A DNA stretch of 34,536 bases from Bacteroides sp. CAG:709 (GTDB lineage: Bacteria; Bacteroidota; Bacteroidia; Bacteroidales; UBA932): contig FR882164.1 of NCBI GenBank assembly GCA_000434935.1, positions 11,258-45,793 of the forward strand. Direction: 5' to 3'. The position numbers and the translations under genes were made by a program. Of this stretch, positions 1 to 8,203 are shown piece by piece (the first letter of the stretch is position 1; each line of letters begins with the position of its first letter). The notes under the pieces were generated by a model that saw nothing but the letters and a program-made list of their open reading frames with translations, did no database searches and had not been told where the DNA came from.

Positions 1-412
1 CGGCCGTTACAGGCGGAGTGTTGATGACCTTGGGATTCACCGACATCTGGACAGCTTCGAAAACATCACGTCCGGCCAAGTCGATTCCTGCAGCCGTCTT
101 GAAATCCAGAGGAATGTTCGCCTTGTCGGCGGAAATAAGGGCATTGACCACCTTTACGACATTGCCCTTGGCAAGATAGTGCGCCTCCAACTCATTGGCC
201 TTCAGCGTTAAGCCTGCCTTGGTGCCGGTAATCATTGCGATTACGATGGTGTTCGGATTTACGCCTCTCCAGCGCATTAGCACAAGCTGGACGAGCGGAA
301 TATGTACTCCTGAAAGCACCGCCTGGAACCATAAGGTTACCGGGAAGAACCATAACAGGACGATGAGAGCTACTAAAGCGATAGCTGCCCACAGAATCAT
401 TGGAATTCCCAT
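1..412 (-). CDS. floA: Flotillin-like protein FloA, N-terminal part (cut by window edge)
   Basis: Translation of the minus strand from the ATG at 412 gives an N-terminal hydrophobic segment (about residues 4-35) followed by LVQLVLMRWRGVNP, then KANELEAHYLAKGNV and AGIDLAGRDVFEAVQMSVNP. These are hallmarks of the FloA/YqfA (UPF0365) family, membrane-anchored SPFH-domain scaffold proteins thought to organise membrane microdomains. The gene runs off the left edge after about 137 codons; family members are usually about 330 residues. It lies 24 bp downstream of nfeD in the same direction, the usual NfeD-flotillin pairing, so the two products probably work together. The identity is clear from conserved sequence; the exact role in this organism is inferred from the family. 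Confidence 0.93.
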   Translation of the reverse strand, partial: MGIPMILWAAIALVALIVLLWFFPVTLWFQAVLSGVHIPLVQLVLMRWRGVNPNTIVIAMITGTKAGLTLKANELEAHYLAKGNVVKVVNALISADKANIPLDFKTAAGIDLAGRDVFEAVQMSVNPKVINTPPVTA

Positions 413-436
413 AATGTTGTTGTGTTTTAATGATTT

Positions 437-931
437 TTAGAATGCTTCATCCGGCATTACCGGCTTTACATAGATCTTTTTGTTCTCCATGTGCACGACT
501 TCGATTTCCGTTCCGGCATCGATCATTCCCTCCAATGCCGTGACTTCGAAGCTTTTGTCGTTGATTCTTGCCGTGCCGACAGGACCTAGCCTCGTGACGG
601 CTTTTCCGCGGTCTCCCACGCCGACAGACTCCTCCTCGGGTTTGTTGTCGATTACCGTATCAAGTTGCAGGCGCTTCCACGTCTTCGCTCTCAATGCGTA
701 GAAAAGCAGCACGGAAATCAATACGATATTGACCAATGTCGTGATGACTCCGGCGGCTGTACCCAGACAGGCAAATGCGTAATAAGACGACCCGCAGAGG
801 GCCAGAAGCCCCAAGATTCCTGCGGCGCCAATGCCCGGGATAAGGAATATCTCAGCCAGGATAAGAATTATGCCTGCGATTACGAGTGTTATGACCAGTC
901 CCATATTATCTTCAATTAATATCCATCCCAC
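437..931 (-). CDS. NfeD-like membrane protein
   Basis: A 164-residue protein with two to three hydrophobic segments (about 10-35, 38-50 and 58-82), then a small soluble C-terminal domain of about 60 residues containing GDRGKAVTRLGPVGTARI and GTEIEVVHMENKKIYVKPV. That is the NfeD C-terminal OB-fold. It is the short form without the ClpP-like protease domain. NfeD proteins partner with flotillins, and floA follows 24 bp downstream. Met10 (position 904) is an alternative start that would place the first membrane segment at the very N-terminus; neither start has a clear ribosome-binding site. The gene begins 39 bp after the preceding gene stops, so the three genes are probably co-transcribed. Confidence 0.88.
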   Translation of the reverse strand: MGWILIEDNMGLVITLVIAGIILILAEIFLIPGIGAAGILGLLALCGSSYYAFACLGTAAGVITTLVNIVLISVLLFYALRAKTWKRLQLDTVIDNKPEEESVGVGDRGKAVTRLGPVGTARINDKSFEVTALEGMIDAGTEIEVVHMENKKIYVKPVMPDEAF

Positions 932-970
932 AAGATAAGCATTTTCCTGAAGAACCCGGTCAATGAAGAG

Positions 971-2863
971 CTATTTTATTTCCGACATGCCTGCAGATTC
1001 GATACGGACGTTCGTGATTCCTGATATTTTCAATGCCGAGATGACGGCATCCGCCTCTGCACGGCTGTCATAAGGGCCCAAGATGAAGGATATGACGCCG
1101 CCTTCCGTAGTACGCGCCATGTCGGCCTCGGTAACCACCTTGACAGTAGCCATTTCCGTATCATTCAACGCCGCACCGTCCGCCGGGAAAATCCTCACCT
1201 GGAACAGCTCGTGTATCGTCTTTTCCAATGCTCTTGCCTTCTGTACTGTAATCGGTTTGCCGTCCAGGAATGCGACGATTATCGCGCTTCTGAAACCGAC
1301 TCTCTTGACCTTGTTCAGATTAGCCAGGACATCCTTGTAGCTATGGAACAATCCGACGGAATAAATGCGTTTCCCGGTGCTGCCGATACGTTCAAATACA
1401 GGGCTCAATCCCTTGATTTGCTTTACAGTAGCCTTGTTGGACATCAGGAATATCTGTATCTGGTAAACCAGTCCGCCCGGCAATGTGTTGTCCTCTGCGA
1501 AACGCCCCTCTTCAAGTACCTGGAACGTGTAGTCGAACGACGGCTTCGGCTTCTGCATCTCCAGATGAAGCGGCGCACCCATGTTCATCTTCGCGAAAGT
1601 GTAGCCCGCCGACCCTCCGACAATCTCCCTGTCAGCTTCATGCTGAAGCTTTTCAGGGTCAATGACGACGCCGCTCTGGAGGAATTCCAATTCGATTTTC
1701 TGCAATTCCCTGCTGGCTACCGCCAATGAATCCTTCAGTTTAGGGATCAATGCCTCTTTACTCAGAATAGAGGCGGCGAGTTTGCTCCTTTCCTGTCCGG
1801 AAACCTCTGTAAGCCAGCTGCGGTCCTTGTCCAGATCCGTGCTGTGCTTATATATGGAATCACGTAAAGACCTTACCTGTAACAACTTGTCGGAATATCT
1901 CCGCATGTCGGCATTGTCCTGCATATCATCAGCCGCCGCAGGGCTGCTTCCAACCCTTTCAGGGTCGTCTGCCGGTTCCAAACGACATAATTTTTCCAAT
2001 TCCTCCGGACTGTCAATGGCCTTCCTCACCGGCATGCTGTCGAATTCCAGCACATAGATATCCACACTGTCCGCCTGGCAGGCGCGATTGGACGCGAACA
2101 TTGAATATTTCCCGTCAGCGGTATTGATGAACAGAAAATCATCGTATGGAGAAGAATAAGGGAAGCCCATGTTGACAGGCATGCCCCAATCTTTCAGGTT
2201 TTCATCCCAATCCGAGACATAAAGGTCGTATCCGCCCATGCCATAGAGACCTCTGGATGCGAAGAACAATTGTTTTCCATCCGGCGAGAGCATAGGGTAA
2301 ATTTCGTCTGAAGAAGAGGTTACCTGCTCATTGATAAGCTCCGGAACGGACCACAGAGAGTCTTGATGCTCAGTGCGATAGATGTTGCGGATGCCCTCCT
2401 GGTCCTTCGCCGACCAATATATTTGTCCAGATCCTTCCGGGACATATGTCGCCCTCACGAAACGGTCATGCGCCGAAGAATCCAGCTGGTTCGGGATCGC
2501 CCGCCAGCTCTTGTCCGGGAGAGGGAAGTACAGGAAAAAATCTTTCAGCGAGAAACGTTTCCTCGCTACGGCGACAGGGTTGCTGCAAAAGCCCTTCATG
2601 CTGTTCCCGTTCTGCGCCTGTACCATCGCCTCGTCGATGAGGATTGACGTGAGAGAATCGGCATCAGCCTTCGCGCTCTCGAAGGCTACGGTGGCCTCCG
2701 CGAACTTGTAACTACGTATCAATGAATCAGTAACGACCTTCAGGCGTCGCATGTCCACGCTTCTGCGGTTCACATGCAATGTGTCCGTCACTTCCTGCCC
2801 CTGCATGGTGAATGCAGCGGAAACGACGGCAAATATTGAAAATATAATCTTCACTCTTTTCAT
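971..2863 (-). CDS. Exported PD40 beta-propeller protein with two C-terminal SPOR-like domains
   Basis: A 630-residue protein with a signal peptide (residues 1-22, cleavage near MQGQE). Residues about 115-275 carry repeated PD40/WD40-like propeller blades, for example DEIYPMLSPDGKQLFFASRG and GGYDLYVSDW. Residues about 320-400 look like coiled coil. Two related blocks close the protein: about 463-553 (starting GGLVYQIQIFLMS) and about 554-630 (FQVRIFPAD to GPYDSRAEADAVISALK), both shaped like SPOR peptidoglycan-binding domains. It is therefore probably a periplasmic or outer-membrane-associated cell-wall binding protein. No OmpA domain is seen, although PD40 proteins of this phylum often have one. 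It is the first gene of a probable operon with nfeD and floA. No precise function can be assigned. Confidence 0.8.
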   Translation of the reverse strand: MKRVKIIFSIFAVVSAAFTMQGQEVTDTLHVNRRSVDMRRLKVVTDSLIRSYKFAEATVAFESAKADADSLTSILIDEAMVQAQNGNSMKGFCSNPVAVARKRFSLKDFFLYFPLPDKSWRAIPNQLDSSAHDRFVRATYVPEGSGQIYWSAKDQEGIRNIYRTEHQDSLWSVPELINEQVTSSSDEIYPMLSPDGKQLFFASRGLYGMGGYDLYVSDWDENLKDWGMPVNMGFPYSSPYDDFLFINTADGKYSMFASNRACQADSVDIYVLEFDSMPVRKAIDSPEELEKLCRLEPADDPERVGSSPAAADDMQDNADMRRYSDKLLQVRSLRDSIYKHSTDLDKDRSWLTEVSGQERSKLAASILSKEALIPKLKDSLAVASRELQKIELEFLQSGVVIDPEKLQHEADREIVGGSAGYTFAKMNMGAPLHLEMQKPKPSFDYTFQVLEEGRFAEDNTLPGGLVYQIQIFLMSNKATVKQIKGLSPVFERIGSTGKRIYSVGLFHSYKDVLANLNKVKRVGFRSAIIVAFLDGKPITVQKARALEKTIHELFQVRIFPADGAALNDTEMATVKVVTEADMARTTEGGVISFILGPYDSRAEADAVISALKISGITNVRIESAGMSEIK

Positions 2864-2875
2864 AACATGGACTGC

Positions 2876-2883
2876 AAAAATAA
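2876..2883 (-). promoter_or_regulatory. Candidate -7 box for the PD40/SPOR-nfeD-floA operon
   Basis: On the minus strand the sequence is TATTTTTG, a full match to the Bacteroidota -7 consensus TAnnTTTG. It ends only 12 bases before the ATG at 2863, which would leave a 5' leader of a few bases. No good -33 TTTG is seen at the expected distance, so confidence is low. Confidence 0.35.
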
Positions 2884-2901
2884 GAAATTACTTGCAGAAA
2901 G

Positions 2902-2932
2902 TTTCTTAGTACGAAAAAATTAGATAAATTTG
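2902..2932 (+). promoter_or_regulatory. Promoter of secDF (Bacteroidota type)
   Basis: A -33-like TTTC (2902-2905) is followed after 19 bases by TAAATTTG (2925-2932), a full match to the -7 consensus TAnnTTTG. The predicted transcript would start near 2939 and carry an A/T-rich leader of about 45 bases without a Shine-Dalgarno sequence. Confidence 0.6.
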
Positions 2933-2983
2933 CACTCTATTGCCACTATTGGAAATTAATATAAATTTAAAATATTCAAACAA

Positions 2984-5900
2984 ATGCAAAGCAAAGGTGC
3001 AATCAAACTAGTAGCGGTTCTGCTCGCTCTCGCCTGCGTCTGGCAGTTGTCTTTCACTCTTGTAACAAGTATTCAGGAGAACAAGGCAGCGAAATACGCC
3101 CAGAATGCTGTCGAAGTGTACAAGCAGTCAGCAGAATTTGCTGAAATCCCTGAGGTGGATAAGGCCTATGTGCTCGATTCTATCGCCAAAAAAGAGAATC
3201 GTTGGTACATTGACTCGATTTCAAGCGAGAAAGTCTACTTCAGATATACTTACAAAGATGTAAAGTCTAAGGAGATCAACCTCGGTCTCGACTTGAAGGG
3301 CGGTATGAACGTCATGCTTCAGGTCCAGCTCGAAGACCTCGTAAAGGCTCTCGCAGGAGAGAACAGGACTCCTGAGTTCGAGAAGGCAATCAGCCTCGCC
3401 AAAGAGCGCAGCGTGAAATCACCGGATGATTTCATCACATTGTTCGCCCAGGCGTGGAAAGAGGTTTCCAACGGTCAGAGACTTGCACAGGTGTTCGGTA
3501 CATACGACCTCGCCAAACTCATCAACCCGCAGTCTACCGACGAGGAGGTTCTTTCTGTCATCAGAGAGAATGCTGAGAGCGCTGTCGCCAACTCATTCAA
3601 TGTCCTCCGTAACCGTATCGACCGTTTCGGTGTTACACAGCCTTCTATCCAGAGACTTGGTAACAGCGGACGTATTCTCGTCGAGCTTCCTGGCGTAAAG
3701 GAACCTGAGCGTGTCAGAAATCTCCTGCAGGGAACTGCTTCCCTTGAGTTCTGGACCACTTATGATTATTCAGAAATCGCACAGGACCTCCAGAATGCTG
3801 ATGCTATTCTAGCCCAGACTCTTGAAACATCTGGAGAAGACTCTACAGCAGTGGCAGAGACAGTGGAATCCGCTTCTGATTCATTGCTTAACAGCGAAAT
3901 CGGCAAGTCAGCTGCTGCTGATGCCAAGGCTCAGGCTGCGTTCAAGAAAGCTCATCCTCTCTTCGCAGTGCTCCACCCTACGAACTATGGTAGAGGTGCT
4001 TGCATGGGTTATGCACTTGGCAGCGATACAGCGACTGTATCCAAACTCCTTAAAGCTCCGGAGTTGAGCGGTGTTCTCCCTGCAGAACTCAAACCTATCT
4101 GGACCGTCAAGCCTTCAAGCTACATCCAGGGCGGCAATTACTTCGAGTTGGTTGCCATCAAGGCTGCTACCAGAGACGGAAAGGCTCCTCTCGACGGTTC
4201 AGCAGTTACCGATGCCCGCGTATCTTACAGCGGACAGGGCATGAACAAGGGTAACCCTTCAGTTTCCATGACAATGAACGCCGAGGGTGCTTCCATCTGG
4301 GCCCGTCTTACCAAGGACAATATCGGCAAGCAGATTGCAATCGTACTCGATGACCGTGTATATTCATATCCTAACGTCAATGCGGAGATTACAGGCGGAA
4401 ATTCAGAGATTACCGGCGGTTTCGACGTGGAAGAGGCTACTGACCTTGCCAACGTCCTGAATTCAGGTAAGCTTCCTGCACCTGCCAAGATCATCCAGGA
4501 GCAGGTCGTAGGTCCTACACTCGGTTCAGAGTCCATCAATGCCGGTCTCATCTCATTCGTCATCGCCTTCCTCCTGGTGCTCGCATACATGATATTCTTC
4601 TACAGCGGCGCCGGATTCGTGGCTGATATCGCACTTCTGTGCAACGTCCTTCTCCTCTTCGGTACTCTCGTATCATTCGGAGCTGTGCTGACATTGCCAG
4701 GTATTGCCGGTCTCGTCCTCACAATGGGTATGGCGGTCGATGCCAATGTGATTATCTATGAGCGTGTGAAAGAGGAACTTGCTGCCGGCAAGGGTCTGTC
4801 AAAGGCTATCGCTGACGGTTATTCCAATGCTTACTCTGCAATTATCGACGGTCAGGTTACCACGCTCCTTACCGGTATCGTGCTGTTCATCTTCGGTTCA
4901 GGTCCTGTACAGGGCTTCGCCACCACCCTCATCATCGGTATCATCACATCCGTTCTTACCTCCATCTTCATCACCAGAATCATCTTCGATGACAGAGTTT
5001 CCAAGGGCAAGAGCGTATCATTCGAGAACAATCTTACAAAAGACTTCCTCAAGCATACCAAGTTCAACTTCCTTGACAAGAAGAAATATTCTTATATGTT
5101 CTCCGGAGCGCTCATCGTAATCGCGATTGCATCCATCTGCATCAAGGGCTTTACCTATGGTGTTGACTTCACAGGTGGTCGTACATACGTCGTAAGATTC
5201 GACAAGCCGGTTACTGCCGAGTCAGTCCGTGAGGCTGCCGAGAAAGAATTCGGTGAGTCTGTGGAGGTTAAGCAGTTCGGTGGTGAGAGCCAGATGAAGA
5301 TTACTACCAAGTACAAGGTTGAGAATGAGTCAAGCGAGGTGGATTCAGAGGTAGAGGCTAAACTCTACGAGGCCATGAAGGGCTTCTTCGCAGAGAAAGA
5401 CCTTACCCTCGACGAGTTTACGTCTACTCTTGACAACCCTAACGGTATCATTTCTTCCGACAAGGTAGGTCCTACCATCGCAAACGATATCAAGAGATCA
5501 GCTGTATTCGCAGTCCTCATCGCGCTGTTCGTAATCTTCGCTTATATCGCAGTAAGATTCAATGGCTGGACATGGGGTCTCGGCGGTGTGGTTTCACTCG
5601 CACACACGGCTATCATCGTCATCGGTTTCTTCTCCCTGTTCTCCGGAATCCTTCCGTTCAACCTGGACGTTGACCAGACGTTTATCGCCGCTATTCTGAC
5701 CATCATCGGATACGCCATCAACGATAATGTGGTTATCTTCGACCGAATCCGTGAGTACAAGACAATGCATCCTAAGGCCGACTTCAAGTCCAATGCAAAC
5801 CTTGCGCTCAACAGCACCCTCACCAGAACCATCAACACATCCGTGTCTACTCTCGTGACAATGCTTGCAATCGCAATCTTCGGTGGCGAGTCTATCCGCG

Positions 5901-6037
5901 GTCTGTCAGTTGCCTTGATTCTCGGTATCTGCTTCGGTACTTACGCTTCAATCTTCATCGGTACTCCTGTAATGTTCGATGCTTACATGTGGAACGAGAA
6001 GAGAAAAGAAGCCAAAAAAGCCGCAACAAAGAAATAA
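2984..6037 (+). CDS. secDF: Protein translocase subunit SecDF (fused)
   Basis: A 1017-residue fusion of SecD and SecF, which use the proton-motive force to pull proteins through SecYEG on the periplasmic side of the inner membrane. SecD half: first membrane helix at about residues 7-28, the DLKGGM motif at 103-108, a large periplasmic domain, and a membrane block at about 515-690 with GMAVDANVIIYERVKEE. SecF half: a membrane helix near 705 followed by GVDFTGGRTYVVRF, then a membrane block with TIIGYAINDNVVIFDRIRE. The fusion and its length are normal for Bacteroidota. The gene is monocistronic with its own promoter at 2902-2932 and terminator at 6071-6101. The start is the first ATG in frame, in an A-rich leader. 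Confidence 0.97.
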   Translation: MQSKGAIKLVAVLLALACVWQLSFTLVTSIQENKAAKYAQNAVEVYKQSAEFAEIPEVDKAYVLDSIAKKENRWYIDSISSEKVYFRYTYKDVKSKEINLGLDLKGGMNVMLQVQLEDLVKALAGENRTPEFEKAISLAKERSVKSPDDFITLFAQAWKEVSNGQRLAQVFGTYDLAKLINPQSTDEEVLSVIRENAESAVANSFNVLRNRIDRFGVTQPSIQRLGNSGRILVELPGVKEPERVRNLLQGTASLEFWTTYDYSEIAQDLQNADAILAQTLETSGEDSTAVAETVESASDSLLNSEIGKSAAADAKAQAAFKKAHPLFAVLHPTNYGRGACMGYALGSDTATVSKLLKAPELSGVLPAELKPIWTVKPSSYIQGGNYFELVAIKAATRDGKAPLDGSAVTDARVSYSGQGMNKGNPSVSMTMNAEGASIWARLTKDNIGKQIAIVLDDRVYSYPNVNAEITGGNSEITGGFDVEEATDLANVLNSGKLPAPAKIIQEQVVGPTLGSESINAGLISFVIAFLLVLAYMIFFYSGAGFVADIALLCNVLLLFGTLVSFGAVLTLPGIAGLVLTMGMAVDANVIIYERVKEELAAGKGLSKAIADGYSNAYSAIIDGQVTTLLTGIVLFIFGSGPVQGFATTLIIGIITSVLTSIFITRIIFDDRVSKGKSVSFENNLTKDFLKHTKFNFLDKKKYSYMFSGALIVIAIASICIKGFTYGVDFTGGRTYVVRFDKPVTAESVREAAEKEFGESVEVKQFGGESQMKITTKYKVENESSEVDSEVEAKLYEAMKGFFAEKDLTLDEFTSTLDNPNGIISSDKVGPTIANDIKRSAVFAVLIALFVIFAYIAVRFNGWTWGLGGVVSLAHTAIIVIGFFSLFSGILPFNLDVDQTFIAAILTIIGYAINDNVVIFDRIREYKTMHPKADFKSNANLALNSTLTRTINTSVSTLVTMLAIAIFGGESIRGLSVALILGICFGTYASIFIGTPVMFDAYMWNEKRKEAKKAATKK

Positions 6038-6070
6038 ACCTGGCGCTCTGACGCCTTAGAATATGTCGTG

Positions 6071-6101
6071 CCCCGACGGAGAACATCCGCCGGGGCATTT
6101 T
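6071..6101 (+). terminator. Terminator of secDF
   Basis: A 10-bp stem, CCCCGACGGA with TCCGCCGGGG, has one A-C mismatch and the loop GAACA. It is followed by CATTTTG and lies 34 bases after the secDF stop codon. Confidence 0.8.
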
Positions 6102-6145
6102 GCATATATGGCATTGTTTCTCGAATATTATATCTTTCCAGGAAA

Positions 6146-6346
6146 GTTCTGCTTCATAAATCATCACGGCTACAGAACAGGATAAAACCTCAAATAAGCC
6201 CATGTTCTGGTGGATATGGAGCATAGTCCCACCATGCTGGTTATCCTTCGTTTCTGGTGGGTAATTTCAACACCAGGGCCGATCATCCGAGCCATCAGAT
6301 ATGGCGTGAGCATTGGTTATGCTGCAGAGGTCGGTGCGGAACACCG
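6146..6346. ncRNA. Possible structured RNA: series of short hairpins
   Basis: Successive perfect inverted repeats are visible: GTTCTG/CAGAAC (6146-6178), TGGTGG/CCACCA (6208-6234), CTGGTG/CACCAG (6254-6276), GCCAT-CAGAT-ATGGC (6291-6305), AGCAT-TGGTT-ATGCT (6309-6323) and CGGTG-CGGAA-CACCG (6332-6346). The terminator stem at 6361-6391 follows. The last three all have five-base loops. This could be a small RNA on either strand or the 3' UTR of the minus-strand lipoprotein gene. It matches no RNA family that I recognise, and short hairpins also arise by chance. Confidence 0.25.
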
Positions 6347-6360
6347 CGGACATAAAGAAA

Positions 6361-6391
6361 CTCCCCGGAATCCATGGCGGATTTCGGGGAG
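6361..6391 (-). terminator. Terminator downstream of the OmpA/TPR lipoprotein gene
   Basis: A 13-bp stem, CTCCCCGGAATCC with GGATTTCGGGGAG, has one G-T wobble and the loop ATGGC. On the minus strand it is followed by TTTCTTT, and on the plus strand by TGATATTTT, so it may work both ways. It lies about 45 bases past the stop codon at 6434. Confidence 0.75.
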
Positions 6392-6433
6392 TGATATTTT
6401 ATGACTAGCCGGGGTTAACCGGCATTGACATTA

Positions 6434-8071
6434 TTATCTGTACTGAGCGAACTCGATGTCTTTCTCGGCGCGAGCCTTGAGAGCTGAATCCTTGCTAGCC
6501 TTCTCGATATATGTCTTCACGTCAGCAGCTTTGCCCTGGCGAGCAGCGATGATGGCGCGGAGGTAGTTAGCCTTAGGGCACTGGCACTTGAGAGCGGCAG
6601 CAGCCTCAGCCGGCTTGTCGATAAGAACGTATGCGAGAGCCTCGTTGAAAGAGTTGGTACCCTTGAGAGCGGCAGCAGCCTTCTCGTAGTTGCCGTTCAG
6701 GATGTCGATGACAGCCTGGTTCTCTTTTGCACCTGCAGCAGCGAATGACTTCTGAGCAGCTGCGATGTCACCCTTGCGGAGAGCGATAACGCCCTTAGCG
6801 TTCTCGAGGTCAGCATCCTTGGTCTGAACCTTGCCGAATGCGTTCTCAGCAGCCTTGAGGTCGTTCTCGTTCAAGTAAAGAACGCCAAGGTTGAACTGTG
6901 CACGGTCGCTGTTGAACTTCTCGACAGCCTTCTTGTAGAGAGCCTCTTTTGTCTTAGCCTCTTTAACAAGTGTAGCTGAACGGAGGAGAGCCTCTTCGTC
7001 AAGAACGTCCATGTTCTCGTCAACGAATTTGAGGAGCTCTTCCTTGGTGTAGTTCTGATACTCTACGTTAGCGATGAATCTTGCACGACGGAGCTCTGGA
7101 AGAACCTCTTTCTTGAGGGTTGTGTAAACCTCAGACATGTTCTTGATCTCGCTCTCACGAACAGCAGGATCGCTGTACATGGAAAGAACGCGGATGATAA
7201 GATCCTTATCCTCGATGTTTGACTCGGAAACGAGCTCCTGGAAGCCTTCCCAGTCCTGACCTACGCTCTTAACCTCAGGGTCGGTAACTTCTTTACCCTT
7301 AACGACCTTGCTCCAAGCCTTGTCAGCGCTCTTTGAACGCTTGTCAGAGAGTTTGGCGTTAAGCTCCTGTCCGCCGTCCGGAGATGCATAAGCTACGACT
7401 TCAGTACCCTTGAGGGTCTTTCTTTCGTTGTTCTTGATCTCATCGAGAGCAGCCTGGAAGTCCTTGATAGAAGCTGATTTGAGCTCCTTGCTGCGAACGT
7501 CTGCAGAGTTGATGGTGTAAAGAATCTGGCCTTCAGCTGACTGAGGGATAACCTCCTGATAGTTGTCAGCCTTGTAAGCTACCTTGCCGAGACCCTCACC
7601 GTAACCTACGAGCATGTAAGTGGTGTTTGCGCCGTCAGCAACCTTCTTGATAGGGAGGTCGATAGACTTCTTCTTGTATTTTACGACACCGCGAAGTTCG
7701 AGGTGAGACTGCTCCATACCCTTAACATATTCGAAGTGAACCTTCTCTGTTACGGTCTGGCCGTCAGAAGATACTACGGTGTAGTTATCCTTAACTTTCT
7801 CGCCCTGATACATGAATGGAGCCATTGTAGCTTCACCACCCTCATAAACGAGCACTGGAGTAACTTCGAGGATTGCCTTCGGGTGGAAGTAATCAGCAGG
7901 ATAAGTTACAGATACTGTAGCATCGATTTTACCGGCTACAACTTCAAGCGGTGACGGATCGCAGGTAACGGTAACGCTCTCTGCCATCTCTGCCATCTTC
8001 TCAGGAGAAGCACAAGCGACAGCTGCAAGTCCGAGGACTGCTACTGCCAATGATTTGATTTCCTTTCTCAT
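6434..8071 (-). CDS. Outer-membrane-type lipoprotein with OmpA-like and TPR regions
   Basis: A 545-residue predicted lipoprotein. I chose the ATG at 8071 because it places MRKEIKSLAVAVLGLAAVAC, a signal peptide ending in a lipobox-like AVAC (Cys20), at the N-terminus. An in-frame ATG at 8131 would add 20 residues in front of the signal and is unlikely. A beta-rich region follows, then an OmpA-like stretch (VVAYASPDGGQELNAKLSDKRS), the usual shape of a peptidoglycan-binding OmpA_C core. The C-terminal third is alanine-rich tetratricopeptide-like helices (for example AQFNLGVLYLNENDLKAAEN). There is no acidic surface-export signal after the Cys, so a periplasm-facing anchor is likely. Codon use looks strongly biased, suggesting high expression. 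The function is unknown; it probably acts in envelope organisation. Confidence 0.82.
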   Translation of the reverse strand: MRKEIKSLAVAVLGLAAVACASPEKMAEMAESVTVTCDPSPLEVVAGKIDATVSVTYPADYFHPKAILEVTPVLVYEGGEATMAPFMYQGEKVKDNYTVVSSDGQTVTEKVHFEYVKGMEQSHLELRGVVKYKKKSIDLPIKKVADGANTTYMLVGYGEGLGKVAYKADNYQEVIPQSAEGQILYTINSADVRSKELKSASIKDFQAALDEIKNNERKTLKGTEVVAYASPDGGQELNAKLSDKRSKSADKAWSKVVKGKEVTDPEVKSVGQDWEGFQELVSESNIEDKDLIIRVLSMYSDPAVRESEIKNMSEVYTTLKKEVLPELRRARFIANVEYQNYTKEELLKFVDENMDVLDEEALLRSATLVKEAKTKEALYKKAVEKFNSDRAQFNLGVLYLNENDLKAAENAFGKVQTKDADLENAKGVIALRKGDIAAAQKSFAAAGAKENQAVIDILNGNYEKAAAALKGTNSFNEALAYVLIDKPAEAAAALKCQCPKANYLRAIIAARQGKAADVKTYIEKASKDSALKARAEKDIEFAQYR

Positions 8072-8188
8072 GACTGAAATAAAAATAAATTTATAATAAC
8101 TGAATTGTACTTTTACCAAATTCCGCACCAAGTTACTAATAATTTTGCAATTTTAGGCAATGTGGCTTCATATTTTCAGTGTATTTTG

Positions 8189-8196
8189 TAACTTTG
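8189..8196 (+). promoter_or_regulatory. Candidate -7 box for the sigma54-regulator/lptE/secG operon
   Basis: TAACTTTG fully matches TAnnTTTG and ends just 7 bases before the ATG at 8204, so the mRNA would be leaderless or nearly so. The -33 region is poor (TTC at about 8167). Confidence 0.45.
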
Positions 8197-8203
8197 TCTG
8201 ACT

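Larger units (their letters stand above)
6038..6433. other. Non-coding stretch between secDF and the OmpA/TPR lipoprotein gene
   Basis: About 400 bases without a convincing gene. It holds the secDF terminator (6071-6101), the lipoprotein-gene terminator (6361-6391) and, between them, a row of small hairpins described separately. The open frames here (a 64-codon plus-strand frame at 6210-6404 and an 89-codon minus-strand frame at 5955-6224) have no recognisable protein features. Confidence 0.6.

Noticed and set aside
6210..6404. A 64-codon plus-strand frame between secDF and the lipoprotein gene
   Set aside because: No promoter, no recognisable domain, and it runs through the hairpin row and the terminator stem.
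8072..8131. Twenty-residue N-terminal extension of the OmpA/TPR lipoprotein
   Set aside because: It would bury the signal peptide and lipobox; the ATG at 8071 places the signal at the N-terminus.
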